Assembly (NCBI GenBank): GCA_020055645.1
Contig: CM034546.1
Span: forward strand, 87,296,001 to 87,360,000
DNA from: Tomocerus qinae
Taxonomy: Eukaryota; Arthropoda; Collembola; Entomobryomorpha; Tomoceridae
Direction of reading: 5' to 3'
Length of the DNA: 64,000 bases
A program made the position numbers and the translations under genes. The notes under the pieces are model-generated. The model had not been told where the DNA came from and did not search any database. It worked only from the letters and a program-made list of their open reading frames with translations. Numbering within the stretch: the first letter of the stretch is position 1; each line of letters starts with the position of its first letter. Below are positions 1 to 9,747 of this stretch, one piece after another.

Positions 1-321
1 AAATTTAAATGCCAGTAGAAGCGGAGTTAAATATTATACACTACCTATCTAACAATTTATAGGAAACGCAATTGAACTTTTAATGTCCATTTTATGCTAC
101 TTTTTTACTTTGACTATCAAAATGAAGTCAAAGTGAGCGCGCGACATCTCAGCAACCTATTGACCGATTTCAACCAAAATGAATAGGATTCGTCACCGGT
201 CTATAGGCATTGTTTTTGCCAAGTTTGGTCAATTTCCGTCTTTGACTTCAAAAGTTACAGTGTTGGCGTACGGACGGACGCACTGTGCGGTTCTATAAGC
301 TCGCTTCCTCAGGCGAGCTAA
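1..321 (+). mobile_element. Family M element, conserved right end (truncated by window edge)
   Basis: This is the conserved terminal block of the dominant repeat family. It runs through the phrase 'AGCGCGCGACATCTCAGCAA', a short GGAC/GGACGC run near 274-283, the phrase GTGCGGTTCTATAAGC, and a terminal hairpin (GCTCGC ... GCGAGC) that ends at GAGCTAA near 321. The same block recurs at 9181-9555, 25590-25910, 57530-57906 and 58130-58520, and inverted at 19305-19740, 43981-44400 and 56478-56800. The minisatellite core and other end, if present, lie outside the window. No coding potential is visible; the minus-strand open frame at 229-447 is a by-product of the repeat. Confidence 0.85.
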
Positions 322-545
322 CACTGGAGTGGCTACCGTCTTTATTATTAGGTCGAGTAGGTCAGGAAGAAGTTTGGTAAAGATCGGATGAAAACTGTAG
401 GAGGAGTTTCTGAACAAAGCGTGACAGATCAGAGCGTTTTCTCCCACTCCTTCTATGTTAAAATTCGAAATTCAAAAAATCGTAAAACCATTTCTATGAA
501 AGATATCATTTTGTAACTGGAGGTTATTTATTATTAGTAGAAAAT
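322..545 (+). repeat. Dispersed repeat module 2 (copy 1)
   Basis: A block of about 225 bp containing GGAGTGGCTACCGTCTTTAT, GATCGGATGAAAACTGTAGG and GAGCGTTTTCTCCCACTC recurs, reverse-complemented, at 52625-52885; a weaker relative is at about 43605-43790. Both good copies abut a tandem minisatellite on the same side (570-735 here, 51738-52620 there). This suggests a second element family built on the same conserved-end plus minisatellite plan as family M. Function and class are unknown. Confidence 0.7.
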
Positions 546-569
546 ATTTTGCCAGTGAATTTCAAAAAT

Positions 570-735
570 TTGAACATTATATACTTATATCTTTGGATTA
601 TATACTTATGTCTTTGCATTATATACTTATGTCTTTGCATTTTATATACTTATGTCTTTGCATTATATACTTATGTCTTTGCATTATATACTTATGTCTT
701 TGCATTATATACTTATGTCATTGCATTATCTCATC
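570..735 (+). repeat. 21-bp minisatellite, about 7-8 copies
   Basis: The unit is close to TTATATACTTATGTCTTTGC plus A. It is tandemly repeated with one two-base expansion and a degenerate tail to about 780. The small open frame across it (549-782, Tyr/Leu/Cys repeats) is a translation of the repeat and not a gene. Confidence 0.85.
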
Positions 736-1599
736 TGTCGTTGCATAATATACATCGACATTTGCATAATCCACATAGATAAATTTGGGTTTTCGTTTTA
801 GGTGTTTTTACACCCAACCAATTTCTTGACATTTAAAAATTCTTGTGTGTACAATACACGTTAATTCGCAGCCTTTTTTTACTTATGTTGATTATATTTC
901 CTACTGCATTGATTACGCCATTCTTTTCAATGTCACTATTAACAGAGGGGCAAATCATTCAGTGAGTATCGGTGGATTAGTTAGCAAAATTTCAATCCAG
1001 CCTGCGCAAAACTTACGAAAAATGTAAAGCGTACTATTGGTTTATTTTAAATCTGCCGCGTTGAATATCGTAAATTAAGTAATTTCTGGTTTTATACGCT
1101 GTATACCTCATACTTATTTTATAAAACGGATTTCTTTGTTAGTAGTTTCTTATGAAAGAATTAGTTTACTTGACTTGGGGTGGGTAACTCGAAAACTATA
1201 TACTTATGAGTTATTGCACCATACGACCATGACTCATGACCATGACATTCGTATTTCGGTTTAGGGTCTTTCTTACATAAATCCCTTGATCTTAAATGTT
1301 GTTCTATATCCTCCATGCCACTCTCTCACCTGAGATCTCGGTTCCTAAATAATGATTCTTTGCATGAATAAGATCAGTTTACAAGACTTTAATTTAATGA
1401 TGTTACATTCCATACCGTTACTTTTGTGCTGGGTACACGGTACACTTACAACTTTCCACTACATGCATGCAGAGCAGTTCAGCATGACCGACCAATCAAT
1501 ATACGGAAAAGTCCGGAGAACTAGGAAGCACTTCAGGTAGGTACAAATTGACAGTATCAATACAAACGTAGTGACCTGGGCTTTGTGGGTAGGCTTTTC
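736..1599. other. Intergenic, no gene recognised
   Basis: No convincing coding region is seen. About 845-885 matches the reverse complement of the inverted-repeat arm at 3128-3160 (shared CGTTAATTCGCAGCC). A 62-codon open frame at 1352-1540 ends beside a donor-like CAG/GTAGGT, but it has no recognisable partner exon or domain. Confidence 0.5.
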
Positions 1600-1636
1600 T
1601 ATAAATTAAGAAGCAAAGTCATCCTGCACGTCAGTG
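1600..1636 (+). promoter_or_regulatory. Core promoter: TATA box plus arthropod-type initiator
   Basis: TATAAATTA begins at 1600 and TCAGTG lies at 1631-1636. The initiator A at 1633 is 33 bp from the first T of the TATA box, which is the usual geometry. Transcription would start near 1633, run through a non-coding exon to about 1739 (donor GTAAGAC at 1740) and splice to 2171. The spacing and the downstream signal-peptide ORF support the assignment; no transcript evidence is available. Confidence 0.65.
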
Positions 1637-1842
1637 AGTTCAAGTTCATGTCTCTATTGTTGCTCGTCCCTTTCGCAAGATTAAATAAATTCGTCGAAAC
1701 AATATTCCTGTAATAGTAAACTTGGTAGTCAACCTACACGTAAGACTAAGACAATTATTGTCCCCAATTTATAACTTAAAATTAAATACACTACATGCTT
1801 AATTATTAAAGTAAAGATTTACAAAAAATAGTAAGTAGAGAT

Positions 1843-2077
1843 CAGGGAACAAAAAAGGACCTTTTTTTGCCTTTTTGCCTTTTTTATAAAAAAGGTAGGA
1901 GTACGATTTTAAAAAAGCAGTCTTTTTTGCCTTTGTACCTTTTTCGATGTAGCAACTTGCCCCATTTACTTCCACTTTACATGTAAATAAGGTTAAAAGG
2001 TCAAAAGGACTGCTTTTTTAGAAAAAGTAGTACTTTTTACCTTTTTTGTAAAAAAGGAGTACCTTTTTTGTTCCCTG
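1843..2077. mobile_element. hAT-type MITE, 235 bp, in the 5' UTR intron of the secreted-protein gene
   Basis: The ends are CAGGGAACAAAAAAGG and its exact reverse complement. They are flanked by a perfect 8-bp duplication GTAGAGAT (1835-1842 and 2078-2085). The interior is runs of CTTTTTTGCC and AAAAAGG with no ORF. The 8-bp duplication plus CAGGG terminus is diagnostic of hAT superfamily insertions, so this is a non-autonomous copy. Confidence 0.9.
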
Positions 2078-2176
2078 GTAGAGATTGTAACTTTGTGCAG
2101 CTGCAACAATAACAATAGATTATTTTAAGAGAACTTTACAAATTAAAACTAAAATGTTTTGCTCGTTTAGGTGACG

Positions 2177-2887
2177 ATGCCTGGGATTTGGTTCTTCTTA
2201 ACGATTTGCAGTCTAATTGAAGCATGCCACGGTCATCCGGTTGAGAAGAAAGAAGGGTTTCTTGATAATATCCTCAAAGCAGCGGGTTTTAATGAAACAA
2301 CGATGACAACTCAGTCATCTATAATAACTTCTGGGGATGGAGAGCTTCACAGTGGGGCTATTGTTGCCTCCTCTAAACATCCGTCTAATCATACTCACGA
2401 CATCATAACGAATGCAACCCTATTGCAAGTGGATTCTTCAACTAGAACAAATTCCAACAAAACTGATTTGTTCACTCTATCTTCTAAGCTTCCAATGGCT
2501 GAGAATCAAGGGACTGACATCGGGAACAGCAGTTCAACATCTCCAATTAAATCAACATCAGAGATTCTGCCGGAATTGACAACACAATCGCCTGAAACTT
2601 TGTCAACATCCAGCAAAAGCAGCACTGAAACTATAGATGGGACACAGCAGAACATTACGGAAATGATACCCGAAGATCCTTTGTTATCTAATTCAACGGT
2701 CTCTTCGATCCCCAAGCAATCCTCCCCCTCCAAGGAAATGGCACTCTTATCGAAATTCCTGGAAGGGATCTCCTCTTTGATTCCATCAGAGAGTAAGATG
2801 TCTTCTCTTACGCAAAAGAGTGAATTGCTTATGAGGTTTGGTTTTGATTGGTTATCCAAGAAACTAACTATTTCATGGCAGAACTAA
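2177..2887 (+). CDS. Secreted Ser/Thr-rich, multiply N-glycosylated protein (236 aa)
   Basis: Unrecognised secreted protein. The start chosen is the ATG at 2177, six bases after an acceptor (CTCGTTTAG at 2162-2170). The upstream exon, about 1633-1739, would be untranslated. Residues 1-19 form a signal peptide (MPGIWFFLTICSLIEACHG) with likely cleavage before HP. The mature chain is about 30% Ser/Thr and has at least seven N-glycosylation sequons (NET, NHT, NAT, NKT, NSS, NIT, NST), so it is mucin-like. The C-terminus is less polar (FGFDWLSKKL). No domain, cysteine pattern or dibasic repeat is seen. It is a single coding exon with its own promoter at 1600. The opposite-strand frame at 2506-2859 is a shadow. 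A role in extracellular matrix, mucus or cuticle is inference only. No canonical AATAAA was found close downstream. Confidence 0.75.
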   Translation: MPGIWFFLTICSLIEACHGHPVEKKEGFLDNILKAAGFNETTMTTQSSIITSGDGELHSGAIVASSKHPSNHTHDIITNATLLQVDSSTRTNSNKTDLFTLSSKLPMAENQGTDIGNSSSTSPIKSTSEILPELTTQSPETLSTSSKSSTETIDGTQQNITEMIPEDPLLSNSTVSSIPKQSSPSKEMALLSKFLEGISSLIPSESKMSSLTQKSELLMRFGFDWLSKKLTISWQN

Positions 2888-3127
2888 TAGTTTCCCGAAA
2901 TTGAATATTGAAAAAGATGATAAACCTTTGTCTACAGCTTGTTATATTTAGTGCTGTGCACTATTAACTGTATAATATATCTAATATATCTATCATCTAA
3001 TATATTGACTATAATATATATCTTGAAGTATATAGTAAATACTTTAATAGCCTTCCTTTTTCTGACAATATGGAAAAATCTCCTGCAGTATTCCCGCTAT
3101 TGGTTATGTAATAATGGTGTTTTTTAG
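2888..3127. other. AT-rich 3' flank
   Basis: Mostly ATAATATATC-type sequence after the stop codon, presumably the 3' UTR and flank of the secreted-protein gene. No coding signal or clear polyadenylation signal is seen. Confidence 0.4.
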
Positions 3128-3304
3128 GCTGCGAATTAACGTGTATGGCACACACAGGAATTTTTGTATGGCAAGAAATTTCATCGAACAGTCGTACATT
3201 TGTATGGAACGTTATAAAAAACCGAAGGGTATGGTATGGAAAGTAAAGGACCTATGTATGGTACTAAGACAATATTAATTGTGGCTTTGATGAGTGTACT
3301 ACAG

Positions 3305-4076
3305 CAGAGTCCCCAGCCGTGATATTTAGTGGCGGCTGCGGCTGATCTCCCATTTTTCATCGGCGGCGGCGGCTTAGCCACCTCAGCCCAGGTTTGCCAG
3401 CGGCGGCTTATAAATATCATTTTTATAGTATAAACGCGAAGTTTGGGCATGCGTAGTGAAATATTCCGTATGTTTGCATACCAAACGCACAGATTCGTTT
3501 CCTATGCCTCCCTTCAATACAGCTTTGCTGTAAAAAATGACAGAGATCTCAATATTTTGCCTTCCTCTAACTGTGGTACGAGCTCCACAAACGTATGTTT
3601 AAAATTTTGAATTATCCAATCATGAGACGTATGATTTAAGCAGCAAATCACAGTTAGACCATAGATCAAGTTTTTCTACAAAAAGTAGCAGGGGATAACA
3701 AGAATACAGGAAAATATTTCTGTGTGGACTTGGCAAAAAGAGTGTTAATTGATGATTAATTCTAATTTTTTTTCATTGTTTTGTTGCGTAAAATATAAAT
3801 CTGTGTCAATAATCTAGTTAAATCTATAGTTACAAATATTTAGTAATAAGTCATAATAATGATAAAAATTGTAAAAAAAAGTCTGATTACATGACTGCTA
3901 GACAATTATTACCTGGTAATATTTTTCTGAGAGCAATATTAAGGTGAAAAATCAATTTTTCTAATGGCGCGCCGTATTTATTACCGGCGGCGGCGGCTGG
4001 CGGCGCGCCGGGTTTTTCAGCCGGCGGCGGCGGCTGAAAAATTTGGGCCAAAAACGGCGGCGGCGGCTGGCCTCTG
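3305..4076. mobile_element. hAT-type non-autonomous element, 772 bp, GCC-rich ends
   Basis: The termini are CAGAGTCCCCAGCCG and, at the other end, CGGCTGGCCTCTG. They are flanked by a perfect 8-bp duplication TACTACAG (3297-3304 and 4077-4084). Both subterminal regions are GGC-trinucleotide rich (3330-3415 and 3980-4070), in sharp contrast to the AT-rich middle and surroundings. The ORFs in it (3181-3450 minus, 3964-4173 plus) are low-complexity translations of GCC runs and are rejected as genes. Confidence 0.88.
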
Positions 4077-4351
4077 TACTACAGGTAATAATAACTATAA
4101 GATACCGGATAGTATAAGTAATAAGAGTACAAGTAATGGGGAGGGTAGCTACTACAACGACGAAATAGTGTAAAAATGTAGATAGTAAGAGAAAGGCAAG
4201 TTAATGTTCTTTTATCTACTAATTGTAATGAAGATACTAGCTGCATGTCTGTGGGGATGCATTTATCTGTTTGCTTTTAGTATGACAGTCAGCATTTGGG
4301 TTGCTCACAACTCCACATTCACAATGGCTGGGTCAAATGTTGTAAGTTTAG

Positions 4352-4480
4352 CAGGGCCGCAGCCAGAAAAAAATTTCGGGAGGGGCCCGACAAATAATAA
4401 TTGAAAAATTTTTGGGTTTTAAGGCAAAACTTCTTTTCTTTTCTTCGATTTCGGGGGGGGGGGGCCTCGCTGCGGCCATG
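4352..4480. mobile_element. hAT-type MITE, 129 bp
   Basis: The ends CAGGGCCGCAGCCAG and CTCGCTGCGGCCATG are imperfect inverted repeats. A perfect 8-bp duplication AAGTTTAG lies at 4344-4351 and 4481-4488. The interior carries a G homopolymer run (about 4453-4464). Confidence 0.88.
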
Positions 4481-5075
4481 AAGTTTAGAATATCTAACCG
4501 ACAGTGATAGTAGTGACAGTGACGTGTCGGACAGAGAAAATACTACCAAAAGGCTTCAAAAATGTACTGAAATTGTTGTTGGAGTTGACGAATTAAATTT
4601 ATGGCAGTTCCTGAAACATAATATTTGTAAGCATGTAATTGGAATCGCCAGGTTATAAGGTAACAGCCAGAGATTATATCAGAGACAGCCAAGGCCATAC
4701 CTATCGGACAGCGAAGAAAACCAGGTCGGCCAAAGAAACTGACACGAGCTCTAAAACGAAAATAACTTTATTTTACGTGTTCACCACAATTTTTTTACGT
4801 TTGTTAAAGTAATTATTAGTACCTAAAATGACTAAATATTGCAATTAATTTTTCTCATATTTTCAAAATCACACAAATAAATATGATGTACTTACAATGA
4901 CTAAATATTAACATTATCTAAGCCACAATGTTGTATTAGTACCATACATAGGTCCTTTACTTTCCATACCATACCCTTCGGTTTTTTATAACGTACCATA
5001 CAAATGTACGACTGTTCGATGAAATTTCTTGCCATACAAAGATTCCTGTGTGTGCCATACAAATTCCTATTTTCC

Positions 5076-5907
5076 CTTTTTTTATTCATTGAATTATTAA
5101 GCAAATTGTCCCCCATTTGTGATTTTAGATTTAAAAACATTGGAAGATCTACTATTATTCCTACTTTGTATTGAAATTGTATTATTACATGTAAAAAACC
5201 AATAAAACAGTCTCTAGACAGCCTCTATTTATACACAGAAAAGCATATACAATTTTCTTCTATCACATATTGCCAAAAATGTCATTCTAATAACTTCTGT
5301 GTTTGAATACCTCTCCTATACGAGTACCTCCCCCCTCCTTGTCCTACTATTCTCCTACCTATATACCTGGTTATATTGACTCCACCCCATATTAGATTTT
5401 TTACCTATACGAAAACTAGGATAGGGAGAAATAACAAAAATTAGTTACTTAAGACCATTAGATTAACGATTTTATACGATGTATAAGAGCCCTCGACCAT
5501 TTTTTATAATCTTAGTTCTTCCTTAACTTGTAACATTGAGGATTGCTTCATCTTGTAAATTCATCAAAACCTTAAAATACTTCAAAAGAAGAACCTACGC
5601 TGCACAGCATGCTGTAAACGATCTCATTTACAGGAAGGGAAGTTGCAACTGTTTGACTCAATTGCTCTCTCTTCGTTCTTATACTGTAGTCAGATTTGGA
5701 GTCTAAACTACCAAGTGTACCAAGATATTAATATACAGATAATTCAAAATCAATACCTACGTAAACATTTAGGTGTTAAATCTAATGTTCCAGGTTGCAT
5801 TATACGACTATAGAAACAAACCGTGGCCACGCGTGGTAAGTCAAAGGTTGAAATCATCAAAAGACTGTGTATTCCTATTTACGATTTTAAATATGGTCGA
5901 AACGAGG
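5076..5907. other. No gene recognised
   Basis: AT-rich sequence with a pyrimidine-rich stretch around 5310-5390. No ORF longer than about 60 codons and no repeat match were found. Confidence 0.4.
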
Positions 5908-5915
5908 TACCCAAG

Positions 5916-6184
5916 CAGACATGGCATTAATTTTTTATTTCAAGGAATTTTTCTTGAAAAATGAAATATTTAAAATTAATGAAATAAATACAATGCGCAT
6001 GTGTACACGCATGCGCAATTCATTTATTTCGCGCGAAATTTATTGAAACAAATGCCATGTAGCCTATTTATTTCATTTATTTCAAATATTTCATTTTTCA
6101 AGGAAAGTGGGAGTGAAATATTTCGCGAAATATTTAAAAAATTTCGTCTATTTATTTCCGAAAATATTTCAAGTGCCATGTCTG
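5916..6184. mobile_element. hAT-type MITE, 269 bp
   Basis: The ends CAGACATGGCATTAA and AAGTGCCATGTCTG are flanked by a perfect 8-bp duplication TACCCAAG (5908-5915 and 6185-6192). The interior is full of TATTTC/GAAATA inverted motifs around ATGCGCATG near 5995, so the whole element can fold back. Confidence 0.88.
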
Positions 6185-6192
6185 TACCCAAG

Positions 6193-6500
6193 TATTTGTT
6201 TGTGTGAACTTATCTAAGTAGTGTAGATAAGGACAATACTTTTAGTTGAGCTTTAAAATGCAGGGAAATTTTTAGTGACACATCTGGGATACATTTGAGC
6301 ATCTGCACTTGCTCACAGATGTATACAGATACCTTTGAGCACCTCTAGAGCACCCAGAGCAGCTGCTCAAATGTAGCCGGATACCTTTGAGAATCCCTAG
6401 AGCACCCCAGAACAGCCGACATGAAATCACCCGACGCCCAAAAATGAATACAAATAGCAAACTAAAATGCTTAGGATAATAAAAATAAGTTCAAAATTGC
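6193..6500. other. Short internally repetitive stretch, no gene
   Basis: Contains GATACCTTTGAG repeated at about 6328 and 6380, each followed by CTAGAGCACCC. No coding signal is seen. Confidence 0.4.
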
Positions 6501-7132
6501 AAAAATAAATAGTAAATTACGAAAATAAATAATAAATTACCAAAATAAATAATAAATTACAAAAATAAATAATAAATTACAAAAATAAATAATAAATTAC
6601 AAAAATAAATAATAAATTACAAAAATAAATAATAAATTACAAAAATAAATAATTAATTACAAAAATAAATAATTAATTACAAAAATAAATAATTAATTAC
6701 AAAAATAAATAATAAATTACAAAAATAAATAATAAATTACAAAAATAAATAATAAATTACAAAAATAAATAATAAATTACGAAAATAAATGATAAATTAG
6801 GAAAATAAATAATAAATTACGAAAATAAATGATAAATTAGGAAAATAAATAATAAATTACGAAAATAAATAATAAATTACGAAAATAAATAATAAATTAC
6901 GAAAATAAATAATAAATTACGAAAATAAATAATAAATTACGAAAATAAATAATAAATTACGAAAATAAATAATAAATGACGAAAATAAATAATAAATGAC
7001 GAAAATAAATAATAAATTACGAAAATAAATAATAAATTACGAAAATAAATAATAAATTACGAAAATAAATAATAAATTACGAAAATAAATAATAAATTAC
7101 GAAAATAAATAATAAATGACGAAAATAAATAA
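6501..7132 (+). repeat. 20-bp minisatellite, about 32 copies
   Basis: The unit is AAAAATAAATAATAAATTAC with an exact 20-bp period over most of its length. Variants alternate AAAAA and GAAAA starts, and blocks of the same variant sit together (for example GATAAATTAG at 6789 and 6829). It is the first of four successive minisatellites leading into a family M end at 9555. Confidence 0.95.
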
Positions 7133-7189
7133 TATCATCAATCAATCAATCAATTTATTCAGCTATAGTGTTTCTCGGAACATAGCCCA

Positions 7190-7445
7190 TAACACAGAAC
7201 GGTCAAAAATAACGGAATCATTTTCAGAAAATTCAAAATTACTAAAATATTTCAAAATTACCAAAATATATTCAAAATTACTAAAATATATTCAAAATTA
7301 CCAAAATATATTCAAAATTACAAAAAAACAATAAATTACCAAAATAAATTCAAAATTACCAAAATAAATACAACAATTACCAAAATAAATTCAAAATTAC
7401 AAAAAAAATTCAAAATTACAAAAAAAATTCAAAATTACCAAACTA
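7190..7445 (+). repeat. Degenerate minisatellite of TTCAAAATTACCAAAATA type
   Basis: Units of about 18-20 bp based on TCAAAATTACYAAAATATAT recur about 12 times with drift. They are related in sequence to the AATTAC of the preceding array and separated from it by about 60 bp that includes an ATCA run. The 72-codon ORF crossing it is a by-product. Confidence 0.75.
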
Positions 7446-7557
7446 AATTATTTGTGCAAATGGAATAAATTGAAATAATCTTTTTGGATTTTAAACCCTG
7501 TGAATATTTGTAATGGTCGTCCATAACAGATTGCCACAAACGATCATAAATCGTCGC

Positions 7558-8410
7558 AAATGATCACAGGTGGTTACAATTGATCACAGGTGATTACAAT
7601 TGATCACATGTGGTTACAATTGATCACAGGTGATTACAATTGATCACATGTGGTTACAATTGATCACAGGTGGTTACAATTGATCACAGGTGGTTACAAT
7701 TGATCACAGGTGGTTACAATTGATCACAGGTGATTACAATTGATCACATGTGGTTACAATTGATCACAGGTGATTACAATTGTTCACATGTGGTTACAAT
7801 TGATCACAGGTGATTACAATTGATCACATGTGGTTACAATTGATCACAGGTGGTTACAATTGATCACAGGTGGTTACAATTGATCACAGGTGGTTACAAT
7901 TGATCACAGGTGGTTACAATTGATCACAGGTGGTTACAATTGATCACAGGTGGTTACAATTGATCATAGATTGATCACAGGTGGTTACAATTGATCATAG
8001 ATTGATCACAGGTGGTTACAATTGATCACAGGTGGTTACAATTGATCACAGGTGGTTACAATTGATCACAGGTGGTTACAATTGATCACAGGTGGTTACA
8101 ATTGATCACAGGTGGTTACAATTGTTCACAGGTGGTTACAATTGATCACAGGTGGTTACAATTGATCACAGGTGGTTACAATTGTTCACAGGTGGTTAAA
8201 ATTGATCACAGGTGGTTACAATTGATAACAGGTGGTTACAAATTGATCATAGGTGGTTACAATTGATCACAGGTGGTTACAATGGATCACAGGTGGTTAC
8301 AATTGATCACAGGTGGTTACAATGGATCACAGGTGGTTACAATTGATCACAGGTGGTTACAATGGATCACAGGTGGTTACAATTGATCACAGGTGGATAC
8401 AATTGATAAC
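7558..8410 (+). repeat. 20-bp minisatellite, about 42 copies
   Basis: The unit is TTGATCACAGGTGGTTACAA with a 20-bp period. Variants are GATTACAA, CACATG and TTGTTCACAGG, and there are a few short insertions (ATAGATTGATCA at about 7966 and 8000). Each unit carries the palindrome TGATCA. The open frame at 8072-8266 is repeat translation. Confidence 0.95.
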
Positions 8411-8499
8411 AGGTGGTCCCTATTGATCACAAATCGTCATAATTGATCACAGATCGTCACACATAATCACGTATACTAGATTAATATAATTCATAATTC

Positions 8500-9180
8500 A
8501 ATATAAAAATCAGCAGAAAATATAAATTGATTAATGTTGACTATGAAAATCCACAGAAAAACAAAATTCATTAAAGTTGACTACGAAAATCAACCAAAAA
8601 TCAAAATTGATTAATGTTTACTATGAAAATGAACGAAAATCAAAATTGATTAATGTTTACTATGAAAATGAACGGAAATCAAAATTGATTAATGTTGACT
8701 ATGAAAATCAACAGATAATCAAATTTGAATAATGTTTACTATGAAAATTAACCGAAATCAAAATTTATTAATAATGAATATGAAAATCAACAGAAAAACA
8801 AAATTCATTAATGATGACTATGAAAATCAACAGAAAAACAAAATTCATTGAAGTTGACTACGAATATCAACCGAAAATCAAAATTGATTAATGTTGACTA
8901 TGAAAATCATCAGATAATCAAAATTGATTAATGTTTACTATGAAAATCAACCGAAATCAAAATTTATTAATAATGACTATGAAAATCAACAGAAAAACAA
9001 AATTCATTAATAATGACTATGAAAATCAATAGAAAAACAAAATTGATTAATAATGACTATGAAAATCAACAGAAAAACAAAATTCATTAAAGTTGACTAC
9101 GAATATCAACCGAAAATCAAAATTGATTAATGTTGACTATGAAAATCAACAGATAATCAAAATTGGTTAATAATGATTAT
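8500..9180 (+). repeat. Family M core: 40-bp minisatellite
   Basis: Units of about 40 bp contain TTGACTATGAAAATCAACAG followed by AAAATCAAAATTGATTAATG, with point variation (about 16 copies). The same core, in either orientation, sits inside every large family M copy in the window. Confidence 0.9.
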
Positions 9181-9555
9181 TTGAATCTAAAGTAAATCAA
9201 AAAATGGGAATTTTACTATAAAATTGAATAAAATTCCAAAATAGATTTTTTTCGTCTAATAGTTATTTTCCAGCTTAATTTGCTTTAATATAAAATCTCA
9301 AATTTGGTAGAAGCGGATTTAAATATTTTATACTACCCGCTATCAAAATGAAGACAAAGTGAGCGCGCCGTATCTCAGCAACCAATTGACCGATTTACCC
9401 CCAATTCAATAGGGATCAAGTGGTCCATAGGCATTGTTTTTGCCAAGTTTGGTCAATATCCGTCATTGCTTTCGAAAGTTATCGTGGGGACGGGCGGACG
9501 GACGTACGGACAGACTGTGCGGTTCTATAAGTTGCCTTATTCAGGCGAGCTAAAA
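9181..9555 (+). mobile_element. Family M conserved right end
   Basis: A block of about 375 bp follows directly on the 40-bp core. It includes AATTTGGTAGAAGCGGATTT, GAGCGCGCCGTATCTCAGCA, GGACGGACGTACGGACAGAC and the terminal TTCAGGCGAGCTAAAA. It is joined without a gap to the left-end motif of another copy at 9556 (head to tail). Confidence 0.88.
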
Positions 9556-9747
9556 CCTACACAGCAAGCCGTAACAGAAGCTTGCCTGAGTAAAGGGGGC
9601 AATTTTGGCTGAATGATAGTAGAAATAGATATATTTTGAATACTAAAATTTACAGTAACTCAAATTAGATCAATATTGATCATAATTGATTATCAAAATC
9701 AATAAATTTTAAAATAGGTTATATTTGACAATAAAATAAACAAAACC
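9556..9747 (+). mobile_element. Family M left end, solo copy
   Basis: It begins CCTACACAGCAAGCCGTAAC, continues AGAAGCTTGCCTGAGTAAAG, and runs through about 140 bp of leader (AGTAGAAATAGATATATTTT) before a new left end starts at about 9748. There is no tandem core and no right end, so it is a truncated or recombined copy in a head-to-tail series. Confidence 0.75.

Larger units (their letters stand above)
3128..5075. repeat. Inverted repeat with about 145-bp arms enclosing two hAT elements
   Basis: The left arm 3128-3275 (GGCTGCGAATTAACGTG, ATGGCACACACAGGAAT, CATCGAACAGTCGTACAT) reappears reverse-complemented at about 4920-5075. The spacer holds the hAT-type insertions at 3305-4076 and 4352-4480. 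A third partial arm is near 845-885. This fits an inverted-repeat transposon of about 2 kb, or about 1 kb before the nested insertions. No transposase ORF is present. The exact termini and target duplication were not resolved. Confidence 0.65.

Noticed and set aside
2506-2859. Antisense 117-codon ORF in the Ser/Thr-rich gene
   Set aside because: Shadow of the plus-strand ORF, with no independent features.
3964-4173. GCC-rich ORF (RRRRLAARR)
   Set aside because: Lies within the GGC-rich end of the 772-bp hAT-type element and is low-complexity only.
8072-8266. 64-codon ORF (repeating IDHRWLQLITGGYN phrases)
   Set aside because: It is a direct translation of the TTGATCACAGG minisatellite.
6501-8410. 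CRISPR-like regular arrays
   Set aside because: Units are contiguous 20-bp tandem repeats with no unique spacers, in a eukaryotic genome. They are minisatellites.
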